From Bradysia coprophila (lineage: Eukaryota; Arthropoda; Insecta; Diptera; Sciaridae): DNA of 64,000 nucleotides. Position 1 is the stretch's first letter. Each line of letters opens with the position of its first letter. The translations under genes and the position numbers were made by a program. The stretch is taken from the NCBI RefSeq assembly GCF_014529535.1, contig NW_023503493.1, forward strand, positions 14,230,001 through 14,294,000. Reading direction: 5' to 3'. Of this stretch, positions 1 through 11,662 are shown piece after piece. The notes beneath the pieces were generated by a model. The model ran no database searches, had not been told where the DNA came from, and was given only the letters and a program-made list of their open reading frames with translations.

Positions 1-840
1 TAATATGTCCTTGCTGTGTGTACTACTGCTTCACATCCACCTTTAGTGTTTACTCCTACTTGTATTGGTCGAAGGTATTCATCAGTTTCTTCAAGAACAA
101 ATTTGCAAGCTATTTTTGCTGCTATCCTCCGGATAGGTGAACCAACCGCGATCGGCCGTAAGCAACCACATTTTTTTGAAAGAGTACTTTATGTGCCGTG
201 AATTATGGGGCAGACCAACGACAAAACTTTTCCAGACAGCATTAGATTTTCCAGGTTCATTAGCGATTGCAGTAATTTTGGAGCTGCTTCACCATTCGAT
301 TCTGCAACTAGATCTTTAAGATGTTGAGGACGAATTCCATCCAGAATCTGAACCATTTGGAAAAGAATAAATCAAATCATAAATGTCTTTAGTAGTTGCA
401 CTTGCTGTTGTAACTGATAAATCAGGTGGTTCTGGAAAATGTAACTCTCGTCCTGGCGAAGGATGTTTAAGTTGTAACTGCTGCAATGTGTTTATATTTT
501 GTTCAGCCAATCCTTCTGTTGATACCAAAAGTTTTACGGCCCCACAAACGTCTCCTTCTGATATTTTTGATTCAATTCTTTTATATAAATCAGCTTGTTT
601 CGTTGCATTCGTAGGTTTTACATTCGGTAATTGAAGATCGTTGATATTTTTCTTTACTAATCGAGTTAGAGAACTTGATTTTACCTTTTTATCCGGTATT
701 TGAAACGCTGCATGGGAGAAAAACAACAAATCGCACCAACTCTTAAGGTCGTTGTTCTTGACACACGTATCGATAACTGCTGATAAGTTGTGTGCTGCTA
801 AGAGTCTTGCTCTTTTAGGTATTTAGGTATTTTGTAAATT
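1..840 (-). pseudogene. LINE reverse transcriptase remnant, runs off left edge
   Basis: Read on the minus strand, about 830 down to 1 encodes a broken piece of a non-LTR retrotransposon polyprotein. The stretch upstream of the RT core is readable from about 830 to 320 and includes the motif SEGDVCGAVKLL. A frameshift near 350-320 then moves the frame to one carrying DGIRPQHLKDLV, and a further shift gives CGCLRPIAVGSPIRR and GVNTKGGCEAVVHTAR close to the window edge. These are typical of the RT region of insect LINEs. At least two frame changes mean it cannot encode a working enzyme. The rest of the element lies outside the window. No LINE tail is visible on this side. Confidence 0.8.
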
Positions 841-1340
841 CTCAGCTTGGTCATTAAACTCTGCGTATTCTTCTTCGACTATTTTTAAAAATTTGGTTAA
901 ATCGTCGGAATAATTATATCGTGTTTTTTGAAATTATGCACCGCAGCTGTGTTTGGCGCCATAGCTGCTGTACAGGGTTGTAGGAACTATTCATTGTCAC
1001 TAAAATTACCAGAAAAAAATTGTCGGATGTGAGAGATCCAACAAAGCTGTTATGTGTATGTGAGAGATACAGCAGGAAAAAAAACAGTTTCTAACAAATG
1101 ATGAAAAAGTGTAGGTATGCGATTGCTCACTTCAAATAACCAAGCACCTCGACTTGTATTTCATTTGTTTGACACAGCAGTGCTGTTTAAAACTGGTATA
1201 AATCCCAATAAATCCAAAATAGTCTCGTCGTAACAAAACCCAACCCTAGACAGAATATATTTGTAGCTATCACTGTTTTTCTCTCGAAAATGAAATGAAC
1301 GATGAGTAATAGTATCCGTGGGCTGAATACGAGATATATC
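841..1340. other. No gene seen
   Basis: AT-rich spacer between the LINE remnant and a group of foldback repeats. No reading frame with recognisable features on either strand. Confidence 0.5.
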
Positions 1341-1985
1341 AGGAGAGGGATTACGGCGTCAGTTATCTTTTCTCTATTCAATCAAAACTCTACTGATAGA
1401 GAACGATTCACTCTTTCACTGAAAGATGTCGCCGTAATCTCTCTCCAGGTTCCAAAAGCATGTAATAGTATGTTGTGTTACAAGTATTGTAATGTTGATT
1501 TTTTCAGCACTAGACCCAAATTTCCTTACGAGCGGAGCGAGTAAGGTAAATTGGGTCGTGTGCTGAAAAAATCTCATTACAATACGTGTAACACATCATG
1601 CTTTGTGCCAACCGAGAATTGAAATAGACAAGAGCACAAAAAATCATAATTTTCATTGTAAACAATCACTCTTCAAATTTGATCGATCACATTGCTTTGC
1701 ATTTTCTCAAACGAATGCTGTAACAACTCATACAAATTCCATATCAACACTGCTTTGAGTGTTGTAATATCACATCAAACGGGTGCTGAAATAAGTCACT
1801 TTACAACACTAAAATGAGTGCTGAAAAGAGTCGTATTTCAATTCTCGGTGGCACAAAATACATTACAAAACTCGGGATAAAAGTTGAAAAGTCCCGTTTT
1901 CGTGTGGTTATTGACATCGACTTCACCTCGGATCAACAAAATTCACACGAAAACTTTACTTTTCAACATTTTATCCTTGTTATGG
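1341..1985. repeat. Run of foldback (palindromic MITE-like) repeats upstream of the first receptor
   Basis: Several inverted repeats lie end to end. The arms at 1341-1370 and 1421-1446 share GATTACGGCG with its complement. The arms at about 1466-1530 and 1541-1601 surround the centre GAGCGGAGCGAG. The arms at about 1601-1638 and 1818-1861 share an ATTGAAATA..GTGCC type sequence. A palindrome at about 1862-1985 contains TTTTCGTGTG and its complement. The last one belongs to the same family as palindromes at about 51812-51935 and 52398-52530. No transposase reading frame is present, so these look like non-autonomous elements. Confidence 0.75.
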
Positions 1986-2121
1986 AAATAACTAAAATAT
2001 TTCTCATTTCTGATTAAATACTACTAATAATAACAGATGTGTCCACCACATCTAAAAAATGGTTGGATCTTGAACTTTGGCTACCCCCAAAGCGACTACG
2101 TTACTTGAGAATGGCACATAT

Positions 2122-2160
2122 GACTGCGGTTGATCTATATAAATAATTTATTAGAATTTA
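2122..2160 (+). promoter_or_regulatory. Conserved promoter block of receptor gene 1
   Basis: A TGACTGCGGTTGATC motif is followed at once by a TATA-like TATATAAATAATTTATTAGA, about 120 bp before the start codon. The same arrangement occurs upstream of the other two receptors (about 9292-9325 and 13796-13830), preceded by a shared CCCCCAAAG..TACTTG.GAATGG stretch. Conservation across all three copies, while flanking DNA differs, suggests a core promoter. This is inference from position and similarity. Confidence 0.6.
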
Positions 2161-2273
2161 GCAAGGGAAGCAAAAATAAATGGTGTTGCACTAAAAGAAA
2201 TTGAATGAGGGCTTTCAATATTCCAACAACCGTTTACCACTGAACACACGACACGACGTTCACCAATTCAAGG

Positions 2274-3602
2274 ATGCATTCAACCAGAATTCATAAAGTA
2301 ATCGATCAAATGATTTCGTTCTATCGTCGTATCGGACTTTGGCATGGAGAAGACAGGCCTACAGTTAGGCAATTTGGACGGAAGTCATTCTATTCCATCT
2401 ATTACGTGTTTTTTGTATTTTCATTATCGATTGGAGCAATTACAAGCGAAACCGTAGATGAAAGTATTTTCATTGCGGAAGTATCAATTATTGCCACAGT
2501 ATTGTTTACTAAAGTTTGGATGTTGCTTTGGAAGCAGAAGCAAATTATGGGATTGCTCAATCGAATTTGTGTCTTCTCAATTCGAAATGACGAAGAGTTC
2601 GCATTTTTCAATGCCAAAGTGGAAAAATTCATCAAATTTGTGATTGCATTCACATGTGCCACCATCGCTGGTGTATCGGGATGTTCAGTTTTTCCATTTC
2701 TTGGAAATGAAAAGTCACTTATTTTGGACATTGCGTTTCCATTGGATTGGAAAAATAGTGAAATCGGGTTTTGGATGGCGTACATTTTCTTTGTTATCAG
2801 TTTGGTTGCCACAATGCCTGCAATGGCATTTTCCATTCTAATTTGGTATTTATTGCTGCATTGTACCACAAGATATAAAGTTCTTGGAATGGAAATCGTT
2901 AAGATGGGACGAATCACAGGTAAGGCAAAAATGACGGAAAAGAAACGGCAGGCCATTTTTTATCAGGACTTATTGGCGTCAATCGAAGCTCACCTACATT
3001 TAAGGGGGTATGTTCACGTACGCCGAATACTATCTGTCGCTTGTTGCAAATTTCTCCTTTTTTAAAGATTGATCGATGAACTGGAATCATTTTTATCAAA
3101 TCTTTTTCTATTGCAATTTGCCACCAGTGGTCTCTGTATTTGCGGTTCAATTTATTGCTTGGCATTCGTATGATCAACACCAAACCGAACAAGTTTGAAG
3201 TCATTAAAATTTTCGATTAATTTCCAGGATATCAGTGACAATTTTGTGGAACGCATCGTTCACGTCTATACGCTCTTTTACAACATTGCTGAATTGTTTA
3301 TGATAACGTACTTCGGGAATGAGATTTTGATATCTAGCAGACGCCTTTCATACAGTTTGTTTGAATCGGAATGGATCGGGCAAGCACATTCGACCAAGAA
3401 ATGCATAATCATTTTTGGTGAATATTTGAAGCAATCGCATAAGTTGTTGATCGGTAAATTGTATCCGTTGACTTTGGAAACATTCACTAGGGTAGGCACT
3501 CCTCTGTTGGTGTGTCGGTTTAGTCAATATATCATTATTTTTTTTCAGATTTTGAAATCGTCTTACAGCTTGTTAAACATTTTAACAAATTTCAAAGAAT
3601 AA
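2274..3602 (+). CDS. Odorant receptor 1 (insect 7tm_6 family), 4 exons
   Basis: Predicted exons are 2274-3007, 3068-3167, 3228-3491 and 3549-3602, giving about 383 residues, the usual insect OR length. Introns are 57-60 bp with GT..AG ends. Several hydrophobic segments are visible. Late OR-family features are present: YFGNEI, then SLFESEW, then TFTR followed across the last intron by ILKSSYSLLN, the typical TM7 and C-terminal signature. ORs are inverted seven-helix membrane proteins that pair with Orco as odorant-gated channels in sensory neurons. Intron 2 (3168-3227) begins GTATGA, so reading through it meets an in-frame stop; splicing restores the frame, so this is not a pseudogene on that ground. 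An AATAAA overlaps the stop codon (3598-3603). The start is the ATG shared by all three copies. The gene is the first of a tandem array. Confidence 0.9.
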
Positions 3603-4482
3603 AAATGTAGAAACTGATGAAGCAGCTCACGATGTCCAGAAATGGTGAAACAGTGCAGATTCTTCATTTTCAATTTAGATGTAGGATCCTTTTGTTTATC
3701 AGTAAATGAAGAATATATTGTTCGTCGTTCTTGAACCTAATTATCATGTTTAGTGATAATAAAACTGTAGATGTACATTTCTCGACAGAGAATTAAACTG
3801 TGTTTTATTTAATCAAATGTTGCAGTACTCGTATTTATACTAAATCTGAACATAAATATTTCATTTCTTAATTATACGAACAAAAAGGTAATAAATTCTT
3901 ATACAAATGTCCGGAGGGCTTTGCTTGGAGATGAATATCAACAATCATAGCTAACACATAAGGCCTCGCATAAGACGATACACTAGACAAACAAAAGATC
4001 ATAAAGTTGAGTTAGGGCCAGGTTAAAGTGGTTTACTATGCAATGTAAGGTGCTTTAACCTGGCTTTAAGAAATATGTGTACAAAACAAAAGAAAATATG
4101 AAAAAAATTAAAGAGTTCAAAGGTAGGTCAGGTCACTTGACTGACAATTTTATCAATATATTTTTAATCAATTTTTTTTTAGCCAGATTTTTGATCAACA
4201 ATAAATCATAAATAGACAAGGACTCGTGTGACCAGAGCCTATTTTAAGGAAATTAAATTTCCAAAAATTCTTACATTTTTCCATCAATTTTCGTCATTTT
4301 ATCTAAAAACACAACAGATTGCATCGTCAATGTTGTTTTTCCTGACTTTTTAGGTGTTTTTCATGTCTTTGAGCTAAACTGATTACTTTTTTGGAATGAG
4401 ATCTAACAGAAAACAAAATCTAACGCTAATCTAAAGTAAAAGATGAGAACATTTAACGATTAGCGGACTCTTTCGGTGTTGT

Positions 4483-4586
4483 GGAATTTTGCGCCGTGTC
4501 ATTCACAATAGCCCACAAAGTGACATATTCCTTATACAAAATGTGTCATTTTGTCAATTATTGTGAATGACGTGGCGCAGAATTCC
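4483..4586. repeat. Short foldback element
   Basis: Arms at about 4483-4511 and 4559-4586 are nearly complementary (left arm GCGCCGTGTCATTCACAAT; right arm ATTGTGAATGACGTGGCGC), around a 47-bp centre. This is a small palindromic MITE-like structure. Confidence 0.7.
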
Positions 4587-5329
4587 TAGCAGCCACTCTT
4601 TCACTTTGGTACAATATAAAATAGTACGGTAGACGTTCTTCCCTTACACTTATGAACAAAAAGGAAGCCCCCGGTACTTACTACATTCACCTTTAATCAT
4701 GAATAAAATAGCACGACTCGTGCAAACTTCACACTCCTTGGAGTTTTAAAGTTTTCTGTTTGATTGTTTTTTAGTGTCGTTCCATACATTTTTCATTGGT
4801 TTTTCATTAAATTTTATAAATATTTTATGTCATGGCGTGAAATCTGCTAATTTTTCCCGTGATAGCTGATTATCACCGTTATAGAAAATTATCATGCGTG
4901 ATAGCTGATTTTCACGTGACTATCCCTGACTGTAGCCAACTATCACCGTGATATAACTAACCGACAAAATCAAATTCCATCAAAGTAATCTTTTTCGATT
5001 GATTGAATTTCCAACAGTGGTACTGTTTTTCTGGAATAACTTCATCTTCAAACTTAACCTCAGGAATTCAATTCTGCGTCAATTAAAAAAATAAAATTGG
5101 TAAATCGGTTGATAATTACTGAAGTTATCGTGTTTACAAGCAAAATATTGGGACAAACAATTCCGTTTTTCATAACATTTCATACAACCTTCGGGACAAA
5201 CATTATAGGGTATTTTCCGGCATAAGACCCTGACTTACAGTCAAGGGAATAAACAAAATAAAGTTAAATATATAATACAAAGGGAAGAAAATCTTCCGAA
5301 AAATAGTGTTCTTTGTACCAAGACAGGAA

Positions 5330-5735
5330 AAGTCGATTTTTTCAGCACCAGCGGTAAGTCCTTTCGAATGGAGCGAGCGGAGTGGAAGACCTGGGCTGAT
5401 AACATCACTTTCCTGTCGAAGTAGAAACAACGTTTTACGCACAGGACAACTGAAATAGACAAAAACCCAAATAAATCAATCAATCATTTCGACGAACAAT
5501 CAAATAATTAAGTAGTCTACCACAACTCGTGCAGGAAATAGTCATTTACGTCACAGGTACATAGCATTTTCGTGTGACGTATTGAGTTTGTCATGCTTGC
5601 TTAGGAAACCGAAGGTAAAAAAAATGTAAAATGACAATGTCAATTTAGATCGACAAAAATCTACATTTCAATGCTATCTACGTTTCAGAAAAAAAGTCGT
5701 ATTTCAGTTCTCCGCTGCACAAAACAACAAAAGAG
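5330..5735. repeat. Foldback element related to that at 1466-1861
   Basis: It contains TTTTTTCAGCACCAGCGG, the centre GGAGCGAGCGGAG, then ACTGAAATAGAC near 5450 and GTCGTATTTCAGTTCTCCG near 5695. The order and sequences resemble the element at 1466-1861, which has TTTTTTCAGCACTAGACCC, GAGCGGAGCGAG and TTGAAATAGACAAGAG. The two are diverged members of one family. Confidence 0.55.
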
Positions 5736-6205
5736 AGGCTCAAGACACAATCCTTGCTTACGCACAATCCGAAGCCGAGTCAAACCTCTTCACGTTGACA
5801 AGCAGCAGAAAGAGTTCTGACGAAAAATGAACGATTGTATTGCCTCTGTATTATAAAAACATTGCTACGCTATGAACTTCCGTGAGTTAACAAGTACAAT
5901 GGAGCTTTCAATCTGGCAGTGCTGTGTAGCGCAGAACATCGACGCTGCATGATGTAACGTCGTTAACGAAAAATCATAAATTCCATCAATATATTCGAGA
6001 TATATCCAATCCCCGAAACCTGGACTTTTAGTGGACAAATAGCACCTTGGATAGCACGACAGATACGTAGATAACTATTCCTATTTGGCGTCACCACCTT
6101 TTTGCATAAAGATGATTCAAAACCATCAATTCTACTTCAAGCTATTGTCAATTGCAGACACTGTCGTTATCAGTCGATGTCGTTCCGTCCAAGGAATATA
6201 TATGG

Positions 6206-7140
6206 GCGCAAAAATTTTGTGCCTATCACAAATCAGATGGCCCATGTTTCTAAGCAATTTTGTGTTTTTAAAGAAAGGGCGTTTATAGAGAACTTTCGTG
6301 CCACTGCACAAGCGCATCTGATTCGGTTATATGGCATAATCTTCTGATGGTGCTTTGCCAAAGCGTAGCGTTAAAAATACAGAGATTGAATGTCCAATTG
6401 AAAGAATGCGACGTTTTTGGTTAGCCTGAATGAAAAAAAAAATTCGCACGCAGTGAAATAACATTTTTTTTTTGGATGAAATAAACAAACATTAGAAACT
6501 GTCAAGAAAGTTGCATGTGAAAATTGTATGAGACGATCAGTTAGGGTGATCATTTCAGATCACAGATCATGGGATCCTTTGTTCATCATTAAAATCTTAA
6601 AGCCCCCTTTATGACCTCATCTGCTTCTCAACCTATTGCCTTACGCTCTACATGAACCACTTCAGGCGAGCAAACTGATCCCTATGACTAGTTACCAAAA
6701 TGATCAGCTAATCTTTAGGGCAGAAAGCAAAGAGTGACTGACGTCAACCTCGCTTCATTACACTGTAATTGCCAGAAAGTAACTGGGAGGACAGCTGCGT
6801 CTCACCCCTTAGGCCTTACAATAATGATAGCGAGTAAGGCAACATTGTCGCCCGAATCACAGTCCTTGTCATTGAGATTGACAAAGCCTGTGATTTACAT
6901 TCCGCTCGATATTGACCTAATCCAGTCTCATATTTCATAAGACTAGCCCGTTCGAACGTAAGCTTTCTCTGCAGTCAGTGGGCCAATATGAAAGCAATGT
7001 CGAATTGGACTGTAAAAAATCTTGTTCATTTCTTTCTTCTTTTTTTGTATTTATTTCCAGGCAGAAGTGTCACTCTGCCGATGTAGCGCCTACAGTGCTA
7101 CAGCGCAACGCTACACCATCGTGTATGAGACGATCATGGT
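6206..7140. repeat. Repeat copy A (about 0.93 kb, duplicated at 11101-13350)
   Basis: It is very similar to 11101-13350 once the hAT insertion in that copy is removed. It runs from GCGCAAAAATTTTGTGCC to GTGTATGAGACGATCATGGT. Copy A lies upstream of receptor 2 and copy B upstream of receptor 3, so it could be part of the unit that duplicated with the receptors or an independent dispersed repeat. No coding potential is recognised. Its ends show no clear terminal inverted repeat. Confidence 0.8.
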
Positions 7141-7189
7141 TTTATTGATGTTTACTTTGAGTGAAATTTAAACTGTCAAATAGTTATTT

Positions 7190-8043
7190 ATGACATCGAG
7201 TGCAAAGTACTTTATTAGGCTCTAGATGTGCAATTATGACACGAGGCCAAATGCCGTGCGTCATAATACTCATCGTGAGCCTAATAAAGTGCTTTGCACC
7301 GAGATTCACACAACATTTTATGCAACAGAGGCATCTAAAGTTCGCAATTTTCGAACATTATGATACTGAGTTGCATAAAATATATTCATGTATCAAAAAA
7401 TTTCGACGCCACTAGTTTCCGCTCACTTTTATTATCATATTATATATATATGCGATTACAATTGAGAGGTGTGTGTGTATGGTCTATGTGTAAATAGGAA
7501 ACGGCGGTGTTACAACGGAAGTTAAATTTTTTTCGTTTTGCATAGCTATTTTCCGTTTTGAACGGTCGCAATGCGCTTGTTTGAGAATATATTGTTGATA
7601 ATAAATGTCAAGGCTGTAGACTTCCCCAAAGTTTACAGCCTTGATAAATGCAACGAGAAATACGCGGACAATTTTTTACTAAATTTTTTATTACTTAAAC
7701 ACAAATCAAATTATTACAAATTGATTGTGGTTATATTGATTTTGTTTGACGATCCATTATTGACGTTACACGGCAGTGACAAGTGATAATGTGTCAAACT
7801 TTTAATATTTAATAAATTGCTGTATGCACAGACACAGTGCATCGTAAATGATAAGAATAGTGCATAAAGTGCAAAATTTGCTGACTTTAGATTCATCTGT
7901 TGGCAGAATCGTTGTATTAATCTCGGTGCAAAGTACTTTATTAGGCTCACGATGTGTATTAGAGCACACTATATGCGGCCTCCGGCCTCGTGTCATAAGT
8001 TACACATCTAGAGCCTAATAAATCACTTTACACTCGATGTCAT
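7190..8043. mobile_element. Foldback transposon with about 200-bp inverted termini
   Basis: The left arm (7190 to about 7395) and right arm (about 7840 to 8043) are inverted copies, starting ATGACATCGAGTG and ending CACTCGATGTCAT. Each arm itself contains the inverted pair AAAGTACTTTATTAGGCTC and GAGCCTAATAAAGT, so each arm can also fold alone. The roughly 450-bp centre encodes nothing recognised. A further small foldback follows at about 8070-8145. No clear target duplication was found. Confidence 0.75.
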
Positions 8044-9290
8044 GTATTACCATTATGAAACAAGTATGAAGGTATTTTATCGCACTAGATGTCGATTGTC
8101 GACAAGCAAAACATCGTGCGTCATAAAATATCAGCTTACGACTTGACTTTCAAACAACGGTTTTTGCGCAGTCTAACCACCAAAAAAAGAACGAAGAAAA
8201 TTTTTTGAGACTCGGCAACTATGTATAGGCGAGAATTCTTCTTTCGCCAAAATGTCCAATATCGTAATCAAATTATCTTTAAAATATTCCTACTTGAAAT
8301 AGAAGAAAATGAGCTATCACACGCCTACCGAAGTGCTCGGGAACCGGAGATATTGCGTTTTCCAAGTCGCCAGTCGTCATTTTCACTGCAAATACATGAA
8401 AAATGGCATTCTCCAAACAATCAAAATCTTTCAACTTCAATCGCATGTGGCAGATAAATTTTCTTGTAGGTCTGTTCGTGAACATCTGCCACTTTGCGAC
8501 GCAGAATTTTTTGGTAAAATTTTTGTTGTTTTCAGGCAAATTTGTTTTGGTAAAAATTATTTGGCAGATGATGAGGACAACTAAGCCAGCTTGTGTGAAC
8601 GAATTGGGTGTACAATTTAATTTTTGCGTAACAAAGCTGATAGCGTCAACTCTAGCGATATCATTCATTTTTGAAATTGTACCACAAAGACTGAGTCACA
8701 CTTTTCTCGTAAAGATTTTGTTGGGATAAGTGACAATTTTGAATAATTAATTTGGCATCATGCACGTTACACATGATGATCACAAAGTACACCAAAATAT
8801 GAAGAGAGATATTGCTTGGCTTGCAGTAATTTATCTTTCCGGGACTACATTGTAATCCCCTGCTTGAGATTAGGGATATTCAAATCTTCAGTGGATTAAA
8901 ATTGGGATAAGAAAATAGAATGACTTCACGTCTGTAACCGCTCTACATTTTTTAACCGTTTCCACAATTTGAATCATTTGGATTGACCGATTAATTCAAT
9001 AGAACCACGGCCAATTTTATGTTATCTAGAAGTTTTTGTTTCCTTATTTATAAAACCGATTTTTATAATTGAAAAAAAATATTGCCAAGATTTCTAACCT
9101 CGGGCTATCTTTCTCCCAATCAACGGCTCGAAATAAAATCCGACAAGATTTAGAACGCATCAGTGTGAAGATTCTCGATTGGTGTGTCGGAGGATTACTA
9201 ATAGTACTACTAATAACAACAGATGTGCCATCTAAAAAAAATTAACTCTGGCTTCCCCCAAAGATAGTATGTTTCTTGTGAATGGCGTCT
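8044..9290. other. Intergenic; one doubtful hydrophobic reading frame
   Basis: An open frame at 8403-8729 (plus, 108 codons, ATG start) is hydrophobic but matches no family I recognise, and overlapping frames on both strands are also open. I do not call it a gene. The rest holds nothing recognisable. Confidence 0.35.
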
Positions 9291-9291
9291 A

Positions 9292-9325
9292 TGACTGCGG
9301 TTGAACTAAATATATAATTTATTAG
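9292..9325 (+). promoter_or_regulatory. Conserved promoter block of receptor gene 2
   Basis: ATGACTGCGGTTGAACTAAA runs into TATATAATTTATTAGAATC, about 120 bp before the start codon. It matches the block upstream of receptors 1 and 3, including the preceding CCCCCAAAGATAGTATG and CTTGTGAATGG stretch. Confidence 0.6.
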
Positions 9326-9445
9326 AATCTACCAATAGAAGTGGAATTTATGGATTTTGCATTAAAAGAAAATGAATGAGTGTTTTCAATATTCCATCAA
9401 CCGTTAAATAGTAAACACACGACACGGACGTTCATAAATTCGACG

Positions 9446-10776
9446 ATGCATTCAACCAGAATTCATAAAGTAATCGATCAAATGATTTCTTTCTATCATG
9501 GTATCGGTCTTTGGCAAGGCAACGACATGCCGTCAGTTAGTCAACTTAGACTGAAGTCCTTCTATTCCGTCTATTATCTGTCTTTTGTTTTTTCATTATC
9601 GATTGGAGCAATTACAGGCGGAACCATAGACAAAAGTATTTTCGTAGCGGAAATATCAATTATTTCCACAGTTTTGATTACTAAACTTTCGATGTTCCTT
9701 TGGAAGCAGAAGCAAATTATGGGATTGCTCAATCGAATTTGTGTCTTCTCAATTCGAAATGACGAAGAGTTCGCATTTTTCAATGCCAAAGTGGAAAAAT
9801 TCATTAAATTTGTGATTGCATACGGATGTGCTGCCATCATTGGTGAATTGGGATGTATGGTATTCCCATTTTTTGGTAACGAAAGACTACTTATTATGGA
9901 TATTGCGTTTCCATTGGATTGGAAAAATAGTGAAATCGGGTTTTGGATGGCGTACATTTTCTTTGTTATCAGTTTGGTTGCCACATCTCCTGCAATATCA
10001 TTTTCAATTCTAAATTGGTATTTGTTGCTGCATTGTTCCATAAGATATCAAGTTCTTGGAATGGAAATCATTAAGATGGGACGAATCACAGGTCAGGCAA
10101 AAATAACGGAAAAGAAACGGCAAGCCATTTTTTACCAGGACTTAGTGGCGTCGATCGAAGCTCACGTACATTTAAAGAGGTATATTCTTGTACGCCAGAT
10201 ATCTACTATCTGCTGCTTGTTGCAAATTTCTCGTTTTTTAAAGATTGATCGACGAACTGGAATCATTTTTATCAAATCTTTTTCTGTTGCAATTCGCCAC
10301 CAGTGGCCTATGTATTTGCGGTTCTATCTATTGCTTGGCATTCGTATGATCAACACCAATGCGAACAACTTTGAAGTCATTACAATTTTTGAATAATTTC
10401 CAGAATATCAGTGACAATTTTGTGGAACGCATGGTTCACGTCTATACGCTTTTCTACAACATCGCTGAATTGTTTATGATAACTTACTTCGGTAATGAGA
10501 TTATGTTGTCAAGCAGTCGCTTAACATACAGTTTGTTTGAATCGGAATGGGTCGACCAACCACATTCGACCCAGAAATGCCTTATCGTTTTTGGTGAATA
10601 TTTGAAGCGATCACAGGAGATGCTAATCGGTAAATTGTATCCATTGACTTTGGAAACATTCACAAGGGTAGGCACTGCTCTATTGGTCTGTCGGTATAGT
10701 CAATGTAGCATTTTTATTGCAGATTCTGAAATCGTCCTACAGTTTGTTCAACATTTTAAAAAAATTCAAAGATTAA
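9446..10776 (+). CDS. Odorant receptor 2 (insect 7tm_6 family), 4 exons
   Basis: Predicted exons are 9446-10179, 10244-10343, 10404-10667 and 10723-10776, about 383 residues. Exon lengths are identical to receptor 1 (734, 100, 264 and 54 nt). An upstream in-frame extension to 9380 exists, but the start is set at 9446 because the sequence from there (MHSTRIHKVIDQMIS) is shared with both paralogues. Intron 2 contains an in-frame TGA and must be spliced. The end reads ILKSSYSLFNIL, the usual OR C-terminus. YFGNEI and SLFESEW are also present. Expected role: ligand-selective subunit of an Orco-containing odorant channel; the ligand cannot be guessed. It is the middle member of the array. Confidence 0.92.
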
Positions 10777-11100
10777 AAATAGATTGCAAACCAATCACTA
10801 ATACACAGCAACAGTGAAACAGTACACATAAAAAAAATAGGACACATTTGTGGGAATCGCCCGAAGCGTCGCTCAAAGGGCTAGTCCGGCACCGATCGCC
10901 GATCGAATATGACCAGTAAAACGGTCGAATGCACGGGACAATAAATTGCCCGTTTGATAAACAAGAGTTTCATTCAGTCTGGATAAAACAAGCGATACAA
11001 CCACCAAGAAGTTGAAGTATTCACGACCAGCAATACAACATTACAACAAACCAGCAGAATGAGACTTTTTTTAAAATGATTGACTACGATTTACTTGCGT
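10777..11100. other. Short intergenic spacer
   Basis: Receptor 2 3' flank. It contains a CGATCGCCGATCG near-palindrome around 10893-10905 and nothing else recognised. Confidence 0.4.
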
Positions 11101-11662
11101 TTCGCAAAAATGTTGTGCCTATCCCAAAACAGATGGATCAGGTTTCTTAGCAATTTTGTGTTTTTAAAGAAAGGGCGTTTATAGCGAACTTTCGTGCCAC
11201 TGCACAAGCACATCTGACTCGGTTATATGGCATTACCTTCTGATGGTGCTTTGCCAAAGCGTAGCGTTAAAAATACAGAGATCGAATGTCCAATTGAAGG
11301 AATGTGACGTTTTTAGTTAGCCTGAATGAAAAAAAAAATTCGCGCGCAGTGAAATAACAATTTTTTTTTTGGATGAAATAAACAAACATCAGAAACTGTC
11401 AAGAAAGTTGCATGTGAAAATTGTATGAGACGATCAGGGTGATCATTTCTGATCAATGCACACAGATCATGGGATCCTTTGTTCATCAATAAAATCTTGA
11501 AGTCCCCTTTATGACCTCATCTGCATATTGCCTTTCGATCTACATGAACCACTTCAGGCGAGCAAACTGATCCCTATGAATAGTTACCAAAATGATCAGC
11601 TCATCTTTAGGACAGAAAGCAAAGAGTGACTGACGTCAACCTCGCTTCATTACACTGGGAGG

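Larger units (their letters stand above)
3603..6205. other. Intergenic, small inverted repeats only
   Basis: No gene recognised. A short inverted repeat lies at about 4025-4072 (GGCCAGGTTAAAG and its complement). Repeats of TGATAGCTGATTATCACC type are seen at 4858-4965. Separate foldbacks are listed at 4483-4586 and 5330-5735. Confidence 0.5.

Noticed and set aside
2402..2956. Long minus-strand frames opposite each receptor exon 1
   Set aside because: They are antisense shadows of the receptor coding sequence and recur for that reason at 9574-10041 and 14078-14632.
3168..3227. In-frame TGA in receptor 1 (and at 10344-10403 in receptor 2) as evidence of a pseudogene
   Set aside because: The stop lies in a 60-bp GT..AG intron; splicing joins GGCATTC to the exon beginning GATATCAGT, as the alignment of all three copies supports.
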